A DNA stretch of 64,000 nt. It comes from Paenibacillus montaniterrae. Its GTDB lineage: Bacteria > Bacillota > Bacilli > Paenibacillales > Paenibacillaceae. Below are positions 54,034 to 62,838 of the stretch, piece after piece. The stretch spans positions 372,001 through 436,000 of the forward strand of contig NZ_BOSE01000001.1 of the NCBI RefSeq assembly GCF_018403185.1, read 5' to 3'. Positions within the stretch are counted from its first letter, which is position 1; every line of letters starts with the position of its first letter. The position numbers were made by a program, and so were the translations under genes. A model generated the notes under the pieces. That model searched no databases. It was not told where the DNA came from and saw only the letters and a program-made list of their open reading frames with translations.

Positions 54034-56055
54034 TTACTGCTCAACGTATCTCATCGTTTCAACGAATTTTAGAAATAGAGGAAGCGCATTGGCTTGCTCC
54101 TCTTCCCAGTAAAGGAAGCGAATTAAGTAGTTTGTACCTTTATGCTGAAATACAAAATAGTCCATGATCGTCTGATCTCGTTGTTCTGAACCTGCATACT
54201 CCTTATAAATCGCAAGCTGCTCGTTGATTAGCTCCGCATCTTCGACAACAGTGTCATACAAGCCAATCGTGACATGATGGCGGCTTAAATCATAGCCCCA
54301 CTCATTGCCATCTTCTAATGATCGCTCCTCCATATTGGCAGGCAGATAGAAGCCAAATGGCTCAAATTTGGCCTTATGAAATGCTGTTTCATAGCTTTGA
54401 TTGTTCAATGAAAGCGTAACTACATCAGCTTCATTATAGGCAGCTATTGGAGTAGTGCCAAATATACTGATTTTTCCTGTTTCATCCGGTTCATTTTGCT
54501 CTGGCACCTGCTCTACTGCTCGGCCTTCAAATGCGGTTGTGTAATCGTCGACGACGAGCTCATCATGTTCCAGCTTGAAGCTGACCGTTTCCTGTGAATT
54601 GTAAGTGGCTGGTTGGCTCGTTTGCGTCAAGTAGGTGATCGTGACCGTCATCCCGTCAAGCACAATATCATAATCGACTACCCACGGGCTTGAAGAACCG
54701 ATGTTGAAATTCCAGTCCTCACCGCTTCTGGCAATTTGCTCTGCTTCAAATTTTTGCTTCGCCTGCTCTGACATCATCTCATAGCGAGGCTTGCCGTCAC
54801 GTGTTTTTAACGCCTCGGCCCATACGGTTGCGAGCTGCTTGATTTGTTCAGCAAGCTCCTGCTCCGCTTCCTCCTGCCCTACTTGTTCATGCTGTTCCTG
54901 ATTGTCATCCTGTTCATTCTGGTTGGCTTCAACAGGCTCTGGCGATTCGAGCACATTTACCTTCGAGCTTGTCAGCGCGCAGCCGCTTAGCACGAGGATG
55001 ACTGCAAGGCCGAGCAGTGTTGATTTATAGGTTTGCCTTTTAAAGGCTTTTATCATAACGATTCGCTTATAAATCGCCTTTTTACTGCCTGTCATATTTA
55101 CTGTACTTGATAGAGCAGCTCTTCTGGGTGCGATTTCCAGCAGCTTGATCAGCGTGTAGCCATAGGCTTCCGTTTTTTCCGCAGGAATGCGCGTTAAGGC
55201 CATCGCATCACATGCCAATTCCTGATCCTCCCGCATGCTGTGATAGGCGTACCAAAGCAATGGATTGAACCAATGTACGGCAAGCAGCACATTCATTAGG
55301 CCGTTGAGAGCAATGTCGCCGCGTTTAATATGGGACAATTCATGCAGAAACAAATGCTCCAGTTCATCGTCCGTAAGCTTGTCGACAAGCGCAGGAGGCA
55401 GCAATAGCTTTGGCGAGATGATGCCGCTTAAGGTGGCAATGGTTACTCGATTGGTGCAAACTAAAGCAACAGGCCGCTTAATTTCGAGCTTTTCCTTGCA
55501 TGTCTGGAGCAATAGCTGCAGACGCTGGTCTGTTGAGGCGTGCTCCTTTCTTATGCTGAAGGAAAAACGAAGATTGACATAGGCGACAATCGCCAGCACA
55601 GCTGCCATTCCAGCCAACCAGATGTAAGGTAGAACGTCCATTAGTGATATGCTGCTAATGCCGCCCTGCTGGCTGCCTGTATAGTCGGCTGATGTGAGCC
55701 TGCTTGCTTCAGTTGGCTGCGGTGCCACCTGTAAGGTCGGCTCGTTGCTTGGAGCAGCCGGCATAGTGAGTACTGGAGATGCACTCGAGCTTGCTTGCTT
55801 CGCTTCCTGCTGCTGCTCCGCTTCAAAGGCTGGAAGACGATCAACCGAAATCAGATTGAACACACTAACCGAGCTTTCCGGTGTCCACGGCAAAAGCAGG
55901 CGGAGAACTAGCAGCATCCACAGCAGATATGTCCACTTCGGACTTAGCCTATTCTGCAGCACCTTTTTTGTCGCGAATATGATTAGTACAAGCACACTTC
56001 CCATAATAGAAGCCGTGAACACCCACTCGAATAAACTTGCAAGCATGAAGTTCAT
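54034..56055 (-). CDS. blaR1: BlaR1/MecR1-family M56 metallopeptidase sensor
   Basis: A 673-residue protein. The N-terminal half (about 1-355) has four membrane helices and the zinc protease HELSHI in HLFLHELSHIKRGD, with the downstream Glu in EDQELACDAMAL. A last helix (STLLGLAVILVLSGC) leads to an extracellular part containing an acidic linker and two unrecognised domains; it is not a beta-lactamase-like penicillin sensor. It should cleave BlaI on an outside signal. It begins 3 bp after blaI. The signal is unknown and no beta-lactamase gene is adjacent. Confidence 0.85.
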   Translation of the reverse strand: MNFMLASLFEWVFTASIMGSVLVLIIFATKKVLQNRLSPKWTYLLWMLLVLRLLLPWTPESSVSVFNLISVDRLPAFEAEQQQEAKQASSSASPVLTMPAAPSNEPTLQVAPQPTEASRLTSADYTGSQQGGISSISLMDVLPYIWLAGMAAVLAIVAYVNLRFSFSIRKEHASTDQRLQLLLQTCKEKLEIKRPVALVCTNRVTIATLSGIISPKLLLPPALVDKLTDDELEHLFLHELSHIKRGDIALNGLMNVLLAVHWFNPLLWYAYHSMREDQELACDAMALTRIPAEKTEAYGYTLIKLLEIAPRRAALSSTVNMTGSKKAIYKRIVMIKAFKRQTYKSTLLGLAVILVLSGCALTSSKVNVLESPEPVEANQNEQDDNQEQHEQVGQEEAEQELAEQIKQLATVWAEALKTRDGKPRYEMMSEQAKQKFEAEQIARSGEDWNFNIGSSSPWVVDYDIVLDGMTVTITYLTQTSQPATYNSQETVSFKLEHDELVVDDYTTAFEGRAVEQVPEQNEPDETGKISIFGTTPIAAYNEADVVTLSLNNQSYETAFHKAKFEPFGFYLPANMEERSLEDGNEWGYDLSRHHVTIGLYDTVVEDAELINEQLAIYKEYAGSEQRDQTIMDYFVFQHKGTNYLIRFLYWEEEQANALPLFLKFVETMRYVEQ

Positions 56056-56058
56056 GGG

Positions 56059-56433
56059 CTATTCCTCTCTTTGCTCCAGAATGCTTTTTAATTCCTCGAT
56101 CTCTTTCTTGGAGAGCTGTTCAGTTTTTAGAAAATGGACCAGCATCGGCTGCAGCGCACCGCCGTAGATGCGCTTCATAAAGCTTTGCGTTTCCGATTTC
56201 ACACATTCCTCCTCATTAACGAGTGCAAAATAGGTGTACAGCTTTCCATCCTGTTCATAGTCAAGCGCCTGCTTCTCAACTAATCTTTTAATAAGGGTAC
56301 GTATCGTTTTCGGACTCCATTGCTTATGCTCCAAGGCTTCAATGATCTCGTTCGCAGTTAGCTTGGAGCTTCCCCAAACAATCTTCATAACCTCCCATTC
56401 AGCCTCAGAAATTTTCGGGATGCTTTGTGACAT
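56059..56433 (-). CDS. blaI: BlaI/MecI-family repressor
   Basis: A 124-residue winged-helix repressor: ISEAEWEVMKIVWGSSKLTA, NEIIEALEHKQWSPKTIRTLIKRL and LVEKQALDYEQDGKLYTYFALV are the family hallmarks, including the region cleaved by BlaR1. First gene of the blaI-blaR1 pair; TACA-N2-TGTA dyads upstream fit its known operator type. Confidence 0.92.
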   Translation of the reverse strand: MSQSIPKISEAEWEVMKIVWGSSKLTANEIIEALEHKQWSPKTIRTLIKRLVEKQALDYEQDGKLYTYFALVNEEECVKSETQSFMKRIYGGALQPMLVHFLKTEQLSKKEIEELKSILEQREE

Positions 56434-56559
56434 TGTTCTGTCCTCCTAAATGTTCGTGTCCTCGCGTAAAGCCAGCCTGCGCCACTGCGATTTACTGTAC
56501 AGTGATACTACAATGATATGCTTCCACCGCGATATGCTGCGGCAATGCTTCAGGTTGAC

Positions 56560-56595
56560 TACAGATGTAATCTATAAATTGATATTACACTTGTA
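56560..56595. promoter_or_regulatory. Pair of BlaI-type operators
   Basis: TACAGATGTA (56560-56569) and TACACTTGTA (56586-56595) both fit the BlaI/MecI core TACA-N2-TGTA, 26 bp apart, about 125 bp before the blaI ATG. A third dyad, TTACTGTACAGTGA, lies nearer the gene around 56491-56504. Confidence 0.75.
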
Positions 56596-56632
56596 GTCTG
56601 AAAAAAGCAATCGCTAATTTTGTAAAACATAA

Positions 56633-56674
56633 AAACCGAGCTAACGACTGGTATGTCGGCTCGGTTTAAGTGGC
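56633..56674 (-). terminator. Terminator of proS
   Basis: AAACCGAGC and GCTCGGTTT pair around a 17-nt loop, followed by a T-run on the minus strand. Confidence 0.85.
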
Positions 56675-56685
56675 CCACCTATGCT

Positions 56686-58398
56686 TTACGGGCAATAGAT
56701 GCGCTTAAGCTGTTCCAGCACCGCCTCTGTAGCGAGCACTTCCTTGCTGTTAGTTGTACGGTCAAACCATTCTACCTTGCCGTCAGCCGCATCCTTGCCA
56801 ACGATCAGGCGGTAAGGGATCCCTATCAGATCAGCATCCTTGAATTTGACGCCTGCTCTTTCAGCGCGATCATCAATAAGCACTTCAATGTCCAACTGCA
56901 GCAGCCGCTGATGAAGTCCTTGCACAAGCTGTTTTTGCAGCTCATCATCATAAGAAATGACAATAATGTGGACCTGATACGGCGTAATTTCTTTCGGCCA
57001 TACAACACCCTGCTCACTATGGCGCTGCTCGACAATCGCGGCCAGTATACGGGAAATCCCGATGCCATAGCAGCCCATAATGATGCTTTTTGCTTTACCT
57101 GATTGGTCGAGAAATGCTGCAGACAGGCTTTCGCTATATTTCGTGCCGAGCTTAAAAATATGCCCCAGCTCTATTCCGCGATGAAACGTTAATTTGCCAG
57201 TCTGGCAGCGCGGACAAAGATCATCTTCTATCACATTGCGGAAATCTGCGACATGCGTTAAATCGAGGTCGCGCATAGCATGTATATGCTTGAAGTGATG
57301 ATTTTGCTCGTTTGCCCCGGCAACGCCGTCAGTAACGGCTAGCACGCTGTAATCGACAAGCAGCGGGATCGTTAAGCCGATTGGCCCGATATATCCGGCT
57401 GCAGAAGCGTTAGCTGCAATAGCTGAACCATCTGCCAATTCAATATTTAATGCTGTTAAATAATTTTTAATCTTCAGTTCATTGAGCTCATAATCCCCGC
57501 GAACCGCCACCGCAACAGGGCGACCATCAACCATAAACAGCATTGTTTTAATGATTTGCTTGGCTTCAATATGGAGAAATTGCTGCAATTGCGCAATTGT
57601 GCATACATCCGGTGTATAAATCCTTTCGATGGCTGGGCTTGGCGGTACTTGCTCGCTGTCGACGCCAGCTTGCTCGGTAACAGCTTCAGCCTTCTCCAAA
57701 TTAGCAGCATATTGACAGTGGTTGCACGCTGCAATCGTATCCTCGCCAATTTCTGCCAAAGCCATAAATTCATGCGTACCGCCTTCTCCACCTATAGCTC
57801 CTCCATCAGCTTCTACTGCACGGTAATCGAGCTCGAGACGTGTAAAAATCGCATGATAGGCATCATACATTGCACGGTAGGCTACATCCAGCCCTTCCCA
57901 ATCCTGGTCGAAGGAATAAGCATCCTTCATTAAAAACTCTCTTGTACGCAATAAGCCAAAGCGAGGCCTTCGCTCATCGCGAAACTTTGTTTGAATTTGG
58001 TAGAGGATAACTGGCAGCTTGCGATAGGAGTTAATTTCATGGCGTGCAATGGAGGTAATCACCTCTTCATGCGTTGGTCCTAGTGCAAACTCCCGCTGAT
58101 GCCGATCAGTAAAGCGGATCAATTCTGGCCCATATACATCGTAACGCCCCGATTCCTTCCACAGCTCCGCAGGCTGTATAACTGGCATCAGCATTTCCTG
58201 CGCGCCCGCCCTATCCATCTCCTCGCGTACAATATGCTCGATTTTGCGCAGCACGCGCAAGCCAAGCGGCATATAGCTATAGACCCCAGAGGCGAGCTGC
58301 CTTATGAAACCGGCTTTGAGCATCAATTGATGACTGGCAATCTCAGCATCCGCAGGAGACTCACGCAACGTCGACAAAAACAACCTGCTTTGATACAT
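56686..58398 (-). CDS. proS: Prolyl-tRNA synthetase
   Basis: A 570-residue class II synthetase of the bacterial type. Motif 1 is in the segment AELWKESGRYDVYGPELIRF, motif 2 in FRDERRPRFGLLRTREFLMKD, motif 3 in IIMGCYGIGISRILAAIVEQ; between motifs 2 and 3 lies an INS/YbaK editing domain (about 230-380), and an anticodon-binding domain ends the protein. The ATG at 58398 follows GGGAGG. Expression is controlled by a T-box whose apparent specifier is CCU; 460 bp of repeat sequence separates the T-box from the gene. The neighbourhood is not the usual rseP-proS-polC one. Confidence 0.93.
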   Translation of the reverse strand: MYQSRLFLSTLRESPADAEIASHQLMLKAGFIRQLASGVYSYMPLGLRVLRKIEHIVREEMDRAGAQEMLMPVIQPAELWKESGRYDVYGPELIRFTDRHQREFALGPTHEEVITSIARHEINSYRKLPVILYQIQTKFRDERRPRFGLLRTREFLMKDAYSFDQDWEGLDVAYRAMYDAYHAIFTRLELDYRAVEADGGAIGGEGGTHEFMALAEIGEDTIAACNHCQYAANLEKAEAVTEQAGVDSEQVPPSPAIERIYTPDVCTIAQLQQFLHIEAKQIIKTMLFMVDGRPVAVAVRGDYELNELKIKNYLTALNIELADGSAIAANASAAGYIGPIGLTIPLLVDYSVLAVTDGVAGANEQNHHFKHIHAMRDLDLTHVADFRNVIEDDLCPRCQTGKLTFHRGIELGHIFKLGTKYSESLSAAFLDQSGKAKSIIMGCYGIGISRILAAIVEQRHSEQGVVWPKEITPYQVHIIVISYDDELQKQLVQGLHQRLLQLDIEVLIDDRAERAGVKFKDADLIGIPYRLIVGKDAADGKVEWFDRTTNSKEVLATEAVLEQLKRIYCP

Positions 58399-58423
58399 AA
58401 TAAAACCTCCCAATACAATTAAG

Positions 58424-58884
58424 TGAAAATTCAAAAAAATTAGCATTCAAGATACGCCGTCGAATACGCGACAACGCAACCACATCGTCATCAAAGTCCT
58501 GTTTTTTGAACTACCACTTCAATCGAAGTACAAAAGTTCGGCTTTCAGGACCAAGAAGATGGCTCGCTACTAGAAAGTGAGGAGCGCAGCGTAGGCAAAA
58601 GCTACGTGAGCACCGGAACTTTCGCTAGCGTGCCATATTCGCCGTCAACTAAGCTACAACGCCCCACATCGTCATCAAGGTCTTGTTTTTGAACTACCTC
58701 TCTTCAATCGAAGTACAAAAGTTCGGCTTTCAGGACCAAGAAGCTTGGACGCTAGTAGAAAATGAGGAGCGCAGCGTAGGCAAAAGCTACGTGAGCACCG
58801 CAGTTTTCGCTAGCGTTCAAGATTCGCCGTCGAATATGCTCCAACGAAACTACATCGTCATCAAAGTCGGACTTTTGAACTACC
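58424..58884 (+). repeat. Dispersed repeat cluster C (one deleted and two full units)
   Basis: C1 (about 58424-58515) keeps both ends but lacks the middle left half. C2 (about 58520-58698) and C3 (about 58703-58884) are full units with GGCTTTCAGGACCAAGAAG, GTGAGCACCG and a right end ending TTTTTGAACTACC or CTTTTGAACTACC. The array lies inside the proS leader, between the T-box terminator and the proS ribosome binding site. Confidence 0.92.
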
Positions 58885-58893
58885 TTTACCTAT

Positions 58894-59142
58894 AAAAAAA
58901 ACGGTATATTCGCTAGGGACGAATATACCGTGCAACCACCCTAATTCGATTGAAGCTGCGCTTCAATCCTTCATTACGATAACGGAATGCATTCCGATAG
59001 CGACAGCCAAAGCGGTCGCTACTGCTCACAAGGTAGGAATTTGCTTCGATCCTTTCGAGAAGTCTTTCAGCCTGTGGACTTCTTCTCTGTACTAAGAATG
59101 CTTGAAGCAACGGCCTTGCTCAGCGCATTTGAATATTCATTT
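58894..59142 (-). promoter_or_regulatory. T-box riboswitch of proS (Pro specifier)
   Basis: On the minus strand: stem I with AGTA, CAGAGAAG and GGCTGAAA elements, closing stem GCAAGG/CCTTGT, a specifier region TTCCTACC with CCU (Pro) at 59035-59037, then the T-box-like AGGGTGGT (58935-58942) whose TGGT bulge could pair with the tRNA 3' end. Last comes a terminator CGGTATATTCG/CGAATATACCG (58902-58930) with CGTCCCTAG in the loop side and eight T. The T-box core differs slightly from the usual AGGGTGGNACCGCG. Confidence 0.85.
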
Positions 59143-59148
59143 TCAATT

Positions 59149-59177
59149 ACTTTATCCGATCAACAATCATTCGTCAA
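59149..59177 (-). promoter_or_regulatory. Promoter of the T-box-proS transcript
   Basis: On the minus strand TTGACG (59172-59177) and TAAAGT (59149-59154) with a 17-bp spacer lie just after the SGNH hydrolase stop. Transcription would begin near 59142, at the start of the T-box. Confidence 0.65.
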
Positions 59178-59184
59178 GAGCTGG

Positions 59185-59889
59185 TTATTGATAAACAGCT
59201 TGACGATATTGCCTTAGTATTGTTTTATAAATTAATTTGTAGCCAGCTTCGTTCGGATGAATGCCATCCTCGCAAATAAGCTGCTGGTAGCGAGGCTTGG
59301 AGAGAAAGGCTGAGCGAATATCGATTAGCGGGACAGAAAGCTTGGCGGCCAGCGACGTTACCTTCGCATTATACAGCTCCTGCCAGCGATAAATCGCATT
59401 CACATCTCCGTCCAGCCATGCAAGAATATGGTCTTTGTTGAGGTTGCGTGAAACCCAGTCAAAGTATTTGTCGGGCACTAGAGGAGGCAGTGTGAGCATG
59501 ATAGGATTGCCTTGGCGCGCGCGTATTTTCTCTATCATTTCGCTGTACTTTTTCAGAAACAGAGGGATCGGCGTGTTGTATTCATGTGCCGCGTCTGGTC
59601 GTTCCGAGATTTGCTGCCAGTTATAGTCGCAATCATTGCCGCCAAATTCCAAAAGCACGCTTTGATATTGCTTCACTTTGTCCATATGGCGCTCCAAAAT
59701 CGACAGCCCTTTCGTAATTGTGCTTCCCATCATACAAAAGTTTTCAATGCGCAGCCGCTGCTGACTGGCGCCGATCAGCTTATGTAGATCGATTTTTAGT
59801 GTGCTGTAGCGATTGGACTCGGGCTTGAGCAGGATGCCCTTGCCAATTGAATCTCCAAATACACCAATATTCAAGCTAGTGTTCAGCAT
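59185..59889 (-). CDS. SGNH/GDSL-type hydrolase
   Basis: A 234-residue esterase-like enzyme with the block I motif VFGDSIGKG (nucleophilic Ser), block III GGNDCDYNW (Gly and Asn of the oxyanion hole) and block V CEDGIHPNEAGYKLIYK (Asp and His). It starts at the ATG at 59889 after GGAGGG. There is no signal peptide, so it acts in the cytoplasm. The substrate is unknown; such enzymes often deacetylate sugars. Confidence 0.87.
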   Translation of the reverse strand: MLNTSLNIGVFGDSIGKGILLKPESNRYSTLKIDLHKLIGASQQRLRIENFCMMGSTITKGLSILERHMDKVKQYQSVLLEFGGNDCDYNWQQISERPDAAHEYNTPIPLFLKKYSEMIEKIRARQGNPIMLTLPPLVPDKYFDWVSRNLNKDHILAWLDGDVNAIYRWQELYNAKVTSLAAKLSVPLIDIRSAFLSKPRYQQLICEDGIHPNEAGYKLIYKTILRQYRQAVYQ

Positions 59890-60122
59890 GTCTTTCCCTC
59901 CAGTCTGCTGCAATACGTGCTGTCATCATTTACTACTATTATAACAAGCCGCCTACTCAAACCATAGCTGATGAATGTCATAAGTTTGATGTGAGGGGTG
60001 TCATGCCTTTTCTTAGATTCTTTAAATAGAAAACCCGAACGACGCGTCATTAAAACGCATCATTCAGGCTTATTCAACATCATATAAATAATCTAGCTTG
60101 TCCCGGCCAGCTTTTCGACTAG

Positions 60123-60908
60123 CTAAAGCAAGGTTTCTGCTCCGTCTATAAAGATCTCAGTCCCTGAAATATGGCTGGAGCTTGAGGAAGCTAAAAACAT
60201 GACGAGATCAGCAACCTGCTCCGGCTTTCCTGGCCCATGCTCCAGCGGCTGGCTCCCTTCTGGATAGACGACAGGGATTTGGATTTTTTCGACTTCAGGC
60301 TGGCGAAATGTATTTTCACCAATATTAGTTTCAATTGCACCCGGGCAAATGACATTTACCCGAATTTTATACTGCGCCAGCTCCAGCGCAGCCATTTTGG
60401 CAAATGCGACCTGACCTGCCTTGGAGGAGCTATACGCTGACATGCCGAATCCGGAAAATTTTCTGCTGCCGTTAATCGAGCTTGTAATAATAATGCTGCC
60501 GCCGTTTTGCTTCATGTGCGGAATCGCATATTTCACAGTGAGAAAGGTGCTCTTCAGATTGGTTGTCAGTGTTTCATCCCATTGTTCAGGTGTTAAGTCC
60601 TCAATAGGCGCTACCGTTCCATTAATGCCAGCATTGGCAAATACAATATCAATTGTGTTGAAGGCTTCGACAGCCTTTTGCACAGCTTGCTCAACACGCT
60701 GCGGATCGGCCACATCGGTATCCACAAAGATGCATTCTCCGCCCAATTGCTTAATCTGCTCCTCAGTCGTCTCAGCACGACGATCGTTCAGATCGACCAG
60801 TACAATTTTAGCTCCAGCCTTTGCCAATTGGATCGCTGTTGCCTGACCAATGCCTGAAGCCGCCCCTGTAATTAGCGCTACCTTATTCTTTAAGCTTGAT
60901 TCTGTCAT
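60123..60908 (-). CDS. Short-chain dehydrogenase/reductase
   Basis: A 261-residue classical SDR: cofactor motif ALITGAASGIGQATA, VDLNDRR (Asp favours NAD), NAG in FANAGINGTV, catalytic Ser in IIITSSINGS and YxxxK in SAYSSSKAGQVAFAK. It ends GTEIFIDGAETLL, as usual. The ATG at 60908 follows GGAGG at a slightly long distance; a longer frame to 60989 lacks a better site. The substrate is unknown. It is 135 bp behind the thioredoxin-reductase-like gene. Confidence 0.88.
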   Translation of the reverse strand: MTESSLKNKVALITGAASGIGQATAIQLAKAGAKIVLVDLNDRRAETTEEQIKQLGGECIFVDTDVADPQRVEQAVQKAVEAFNTIDIVFANAGINGTVAPIEDLTPEQWDETLTTNLKSTFLTVKYAIPHMKQNGGSIIITSSINGSRKFSGFGMSAYSSSKAGQVAFAKMAALELAQYKIRVNVICPGAIETNIGENTFRQPEVEKIQIPVVYPEGSQPLEHGPGKPEQVADLVMFLASSSSSHISGTEIFIDGAETLL

Positions 60909-61043
60909 CGCTATACCTACCTCCTGCTCATCCTCTAATCGGAACATTCCATCATAAGATTGCCTATTTGAAAGCATCTCATTCACCATTAGCGGGAGTT
61001 TACGGCAGGTATGTTCAGCAGCATGTTTTTGCGAAAGCCCCGT

Positions 61044-61979
61044 CTAGTTTCGAGCGGCTGCCTCCCATTCCTCTTCAACCAAGTCGGCGAGAATCGAAGC
61101 TGCTGCCTTGCTGCCAGAGGAAGCGGCATGAATGAGCTGAGCAGGCATAAAGTAAGCGGAATCGCCAGCTGCGAACACGCCTTCTACTGTTGTTTTACCA
61201 AATGGACTCGTTTCGATGCCGCCGGCTTCAGTCGTTTCTAAGCCAAGCGACTGTGCAAAGCTGCTTGAATTGTTAATTAATTCAGGCCCAATCAAACCAC
61301 CGCGACAGCTGATCTGCGTCCCATCGGCAAAATGCACCTGCTCCAGCTGCCCATCCTGACCTGTAAGCTTGGTAACGGCTGCTTCAAATACTTGTATTCC
61401 TCTTGCTTTAAACTCCTCGATTTGCTCGGAATCGAGACTTTGTTTGCCATTGGTGCATACATACAGCTCCTTGCTCCAGTTATACAGCAGCTTTACCGTG
61501 TGAAAAATGTGCGGACTGCTGGATATAACCGCCAGCGGGCGATCGCGATTTTCCCAGCCATCGCAAAACGGGCAGTTGAACACTGTTTTTCCGTAAAATT
61601 TCTCCAGCCCCTCAATTTCCGGCAGCTCCTCGCGCAAGCCTGTCGCTAGCAGTAGCTTGCGCGCCTGCACACTTTCCCCAGAAGCAAGCTGAATGCTAAA
61701 GCCATCCTCCGTTCTGGCAATATCGACGACCTCATCCTGCCAGTGCTGCACAGATGGGTAGTACAATACCTCCTCATATGCAATTTTTCTGAATTCGCCA
61801 GGCTTAATTCTGTCTCGCGTTAAATAGCCGTGTGATTCATGGGCAATCCGGTTTCTTGGCTTGCCGCTGTCCAGCAGAGCGACCGTTCTTTTGGCTCTGC
61901 CAAGCACGAGCGCTGCATTCAGCCCTGCCGGACCTCCACCAACAATTGCACAATCGTATTTCATCACATTTTTCTCCAT
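61044..61979 (-). CDS. Thioredoxin-reductase-like FAD/NAD(P) oxidoreductase
   Basis: A 311-residue flavoprotein with FAD motif CAIVGGGPAGLNAALVLGRA, a redox pair CPFC in FNCPFCDGWENRD, and the second FAD motif TTVEGVFAAGDSAY near the C-terminus. The canonical NAD(P) GxGxxA motif is weak (LAVISSSPH), so it may not accept NADPH as TrxB does. The ATG at 61979 follows AGGAGG. An Rrf2 regulator gene lies upstream, with a matching dyad between them. Confidence 0.85.
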   Translation of the reverse strand: MEKNVMKYDCAIVGGGPAGLNAALVLGRAKRTVALLDSGKPRNRIAHESHGYLTRDRIKPGEFRKIAYEEVLYYPSVQHWQDEVVDIARTEDGFSIQLASGESVQARKLLLATGLREELPEIEGLEKFYGKTVFNCPFCDGWENRDRPLAVISSSPHIFHTVKLLYNWSKELYVCTNGKQSLDSEQIEEFKARGIQVFEAAVTKLTGQDGQLEQVHFADGTQISCRGGLIGPELINNSSSFAQSLGLETTEAGGIETSPFGKTTVEGVFAAGDSAYFMPAQLIHAASSGSKAAASILADLVEEEWEAAARN

Positions 61980-62008
61980 ATATTCCACGCCTCCTACTTC
62001 AAAAGATA

Positions 62009-62031
62009 TTACAGATATATTATATCCGTAA
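62009..62031. promoter_or_regulatory. Rrf2-type operator dyad
   Basis: TTACAGATATA and TATATCCGTAA form an 11-bp dyad with one mismatch, about 30 bp before the reductase ATG. A related sequence, containing ACAGATATTATAGATA on the minus strand, lies at 62629-62644 upstream of the Rrf2 gene, suggesting common control and autoregulation. Confidence 0.6.
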
Positions 62032-62190
62032 TCATTTATATTAATGAGCTGCTAATGATCGGCTGCCTTGCAGGTGCCAAGATCACTAATAGCTCGATAA
62101 TATCGTGTATGCAATTTATAATGGCTTGTTTGCAGCCTCTTTACTCCTCGCATTCCTCTATGCCAGTTATTGCACCGGCGCAGCGCAGCG

Positions 62191-62601
62191 TTATGCATCG
62201 ACCAAATGGCCTCTAACCTGCAGCGCTAGCTCGGTCAGCTTCTTTGCACGCAAATGCTGCTCCATTTGCTCTTCTGCTTCAAGCATAACTCCGTGAATTA
62301 AGCATCCTGAATTGCCATTGCCGCAGCATTCAAACAGAGAAGCCGTTCCTTCCACAGCATGAATGACATCGAGAAAGCTAATGTCCTCCTTGTTGCGCTT
62401 GAGCCGATAGCCGCCTCCCGCACCTGAAGCAGACTCAATTAAATTAGCCTTGACAAGCTTGGTCAATATTTTGGAAAGATAAGTTGGCGATACATGTTGC
62501 TTATCAGCAAGCAATTGCACGCCAACTGGAGACTCAGATGCATAAGCAATCAAATACATCATAGTGTGCAGTGCGTAGCTGGTTGCTTTTGAATATTTCA
62601 T
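62191..62601 (-). CDS. Rrf2-family transcriptional regulator
   Basis: A 136-residue winged-helix regulator: YALHTMMYLIAYASESPVGV, the helix VSPTYLSKILTKLVKANLIES and GAGGGYRL are hallmarks. Three cysteines in FECCGNGNSGCLIHG match the spacing expected for a [2Fe-2S] or redox-sensing Rrf2 protein. It probably regulates itself and the divergently redox-linked downstream reductase by the dyads noted at 62009 and 62629. Confidence 0.88.
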   Translation of the reverse strand: MKYSKATSYALHTMMYLIAYASESPVGVQLLADKQHVSPTYLSKILTKLVKANLIESASGAGGGYRLKRNKEDISFLDVIHAVEGTASLFECCGNGNSGCLIHGVMLEAEEQMEQHLRAKKLTELALQVRGHLVDA

Positions 62602-62697
62602 CTTATCCCTCCAATCAAAGACTTTATGTATCTATAATATCTGTGAACAAACAGTATGTCAATTACCTTTTTGAAATTAGCTGTATTTCAGCGCTCC

Positions 62698-62828
62698 GGA
62701 GCAAAGCATCCTCCAGTCACTTTTTAAATCGTAATGCTATTTTATTAAATTTTTTAAGGAGGCATTACGATGTTAAAGGCGACCCACTCTCGTTTTTCGG
62801 ATGCTTTGCTCCTCCGCTGGTGCTTTTT
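62698..62828 (+). other. Nested inverted repeats with enclosed ribosome binding site
   Basis: GGAGCAAAGCATCC (62698-62711) pairs with GGATGCTTTGCTCC (62799-62812); nested inside, CGTAATGC (62730-62737) pairs with GCATTACG (62762-62769). The inner arm overlaps AAGGAGG-N6-ATG (ATG at 62770), and eight T follow a few bases after the outer arm. The short frame from 62770 runs into repeat cluster D, so it may not encode a real protein. It looks like a structured RNA or decayed leader. Confidence 0.5.
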
Positions 62829-62838
62829 TTTGGGTGCA

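Noticed and set aside
58913..59110. A 65-residue minus-strand frame
   Set aside because: It lies entirely within the proS T-box leader and its terminator, whose structured elements explain the sequence.
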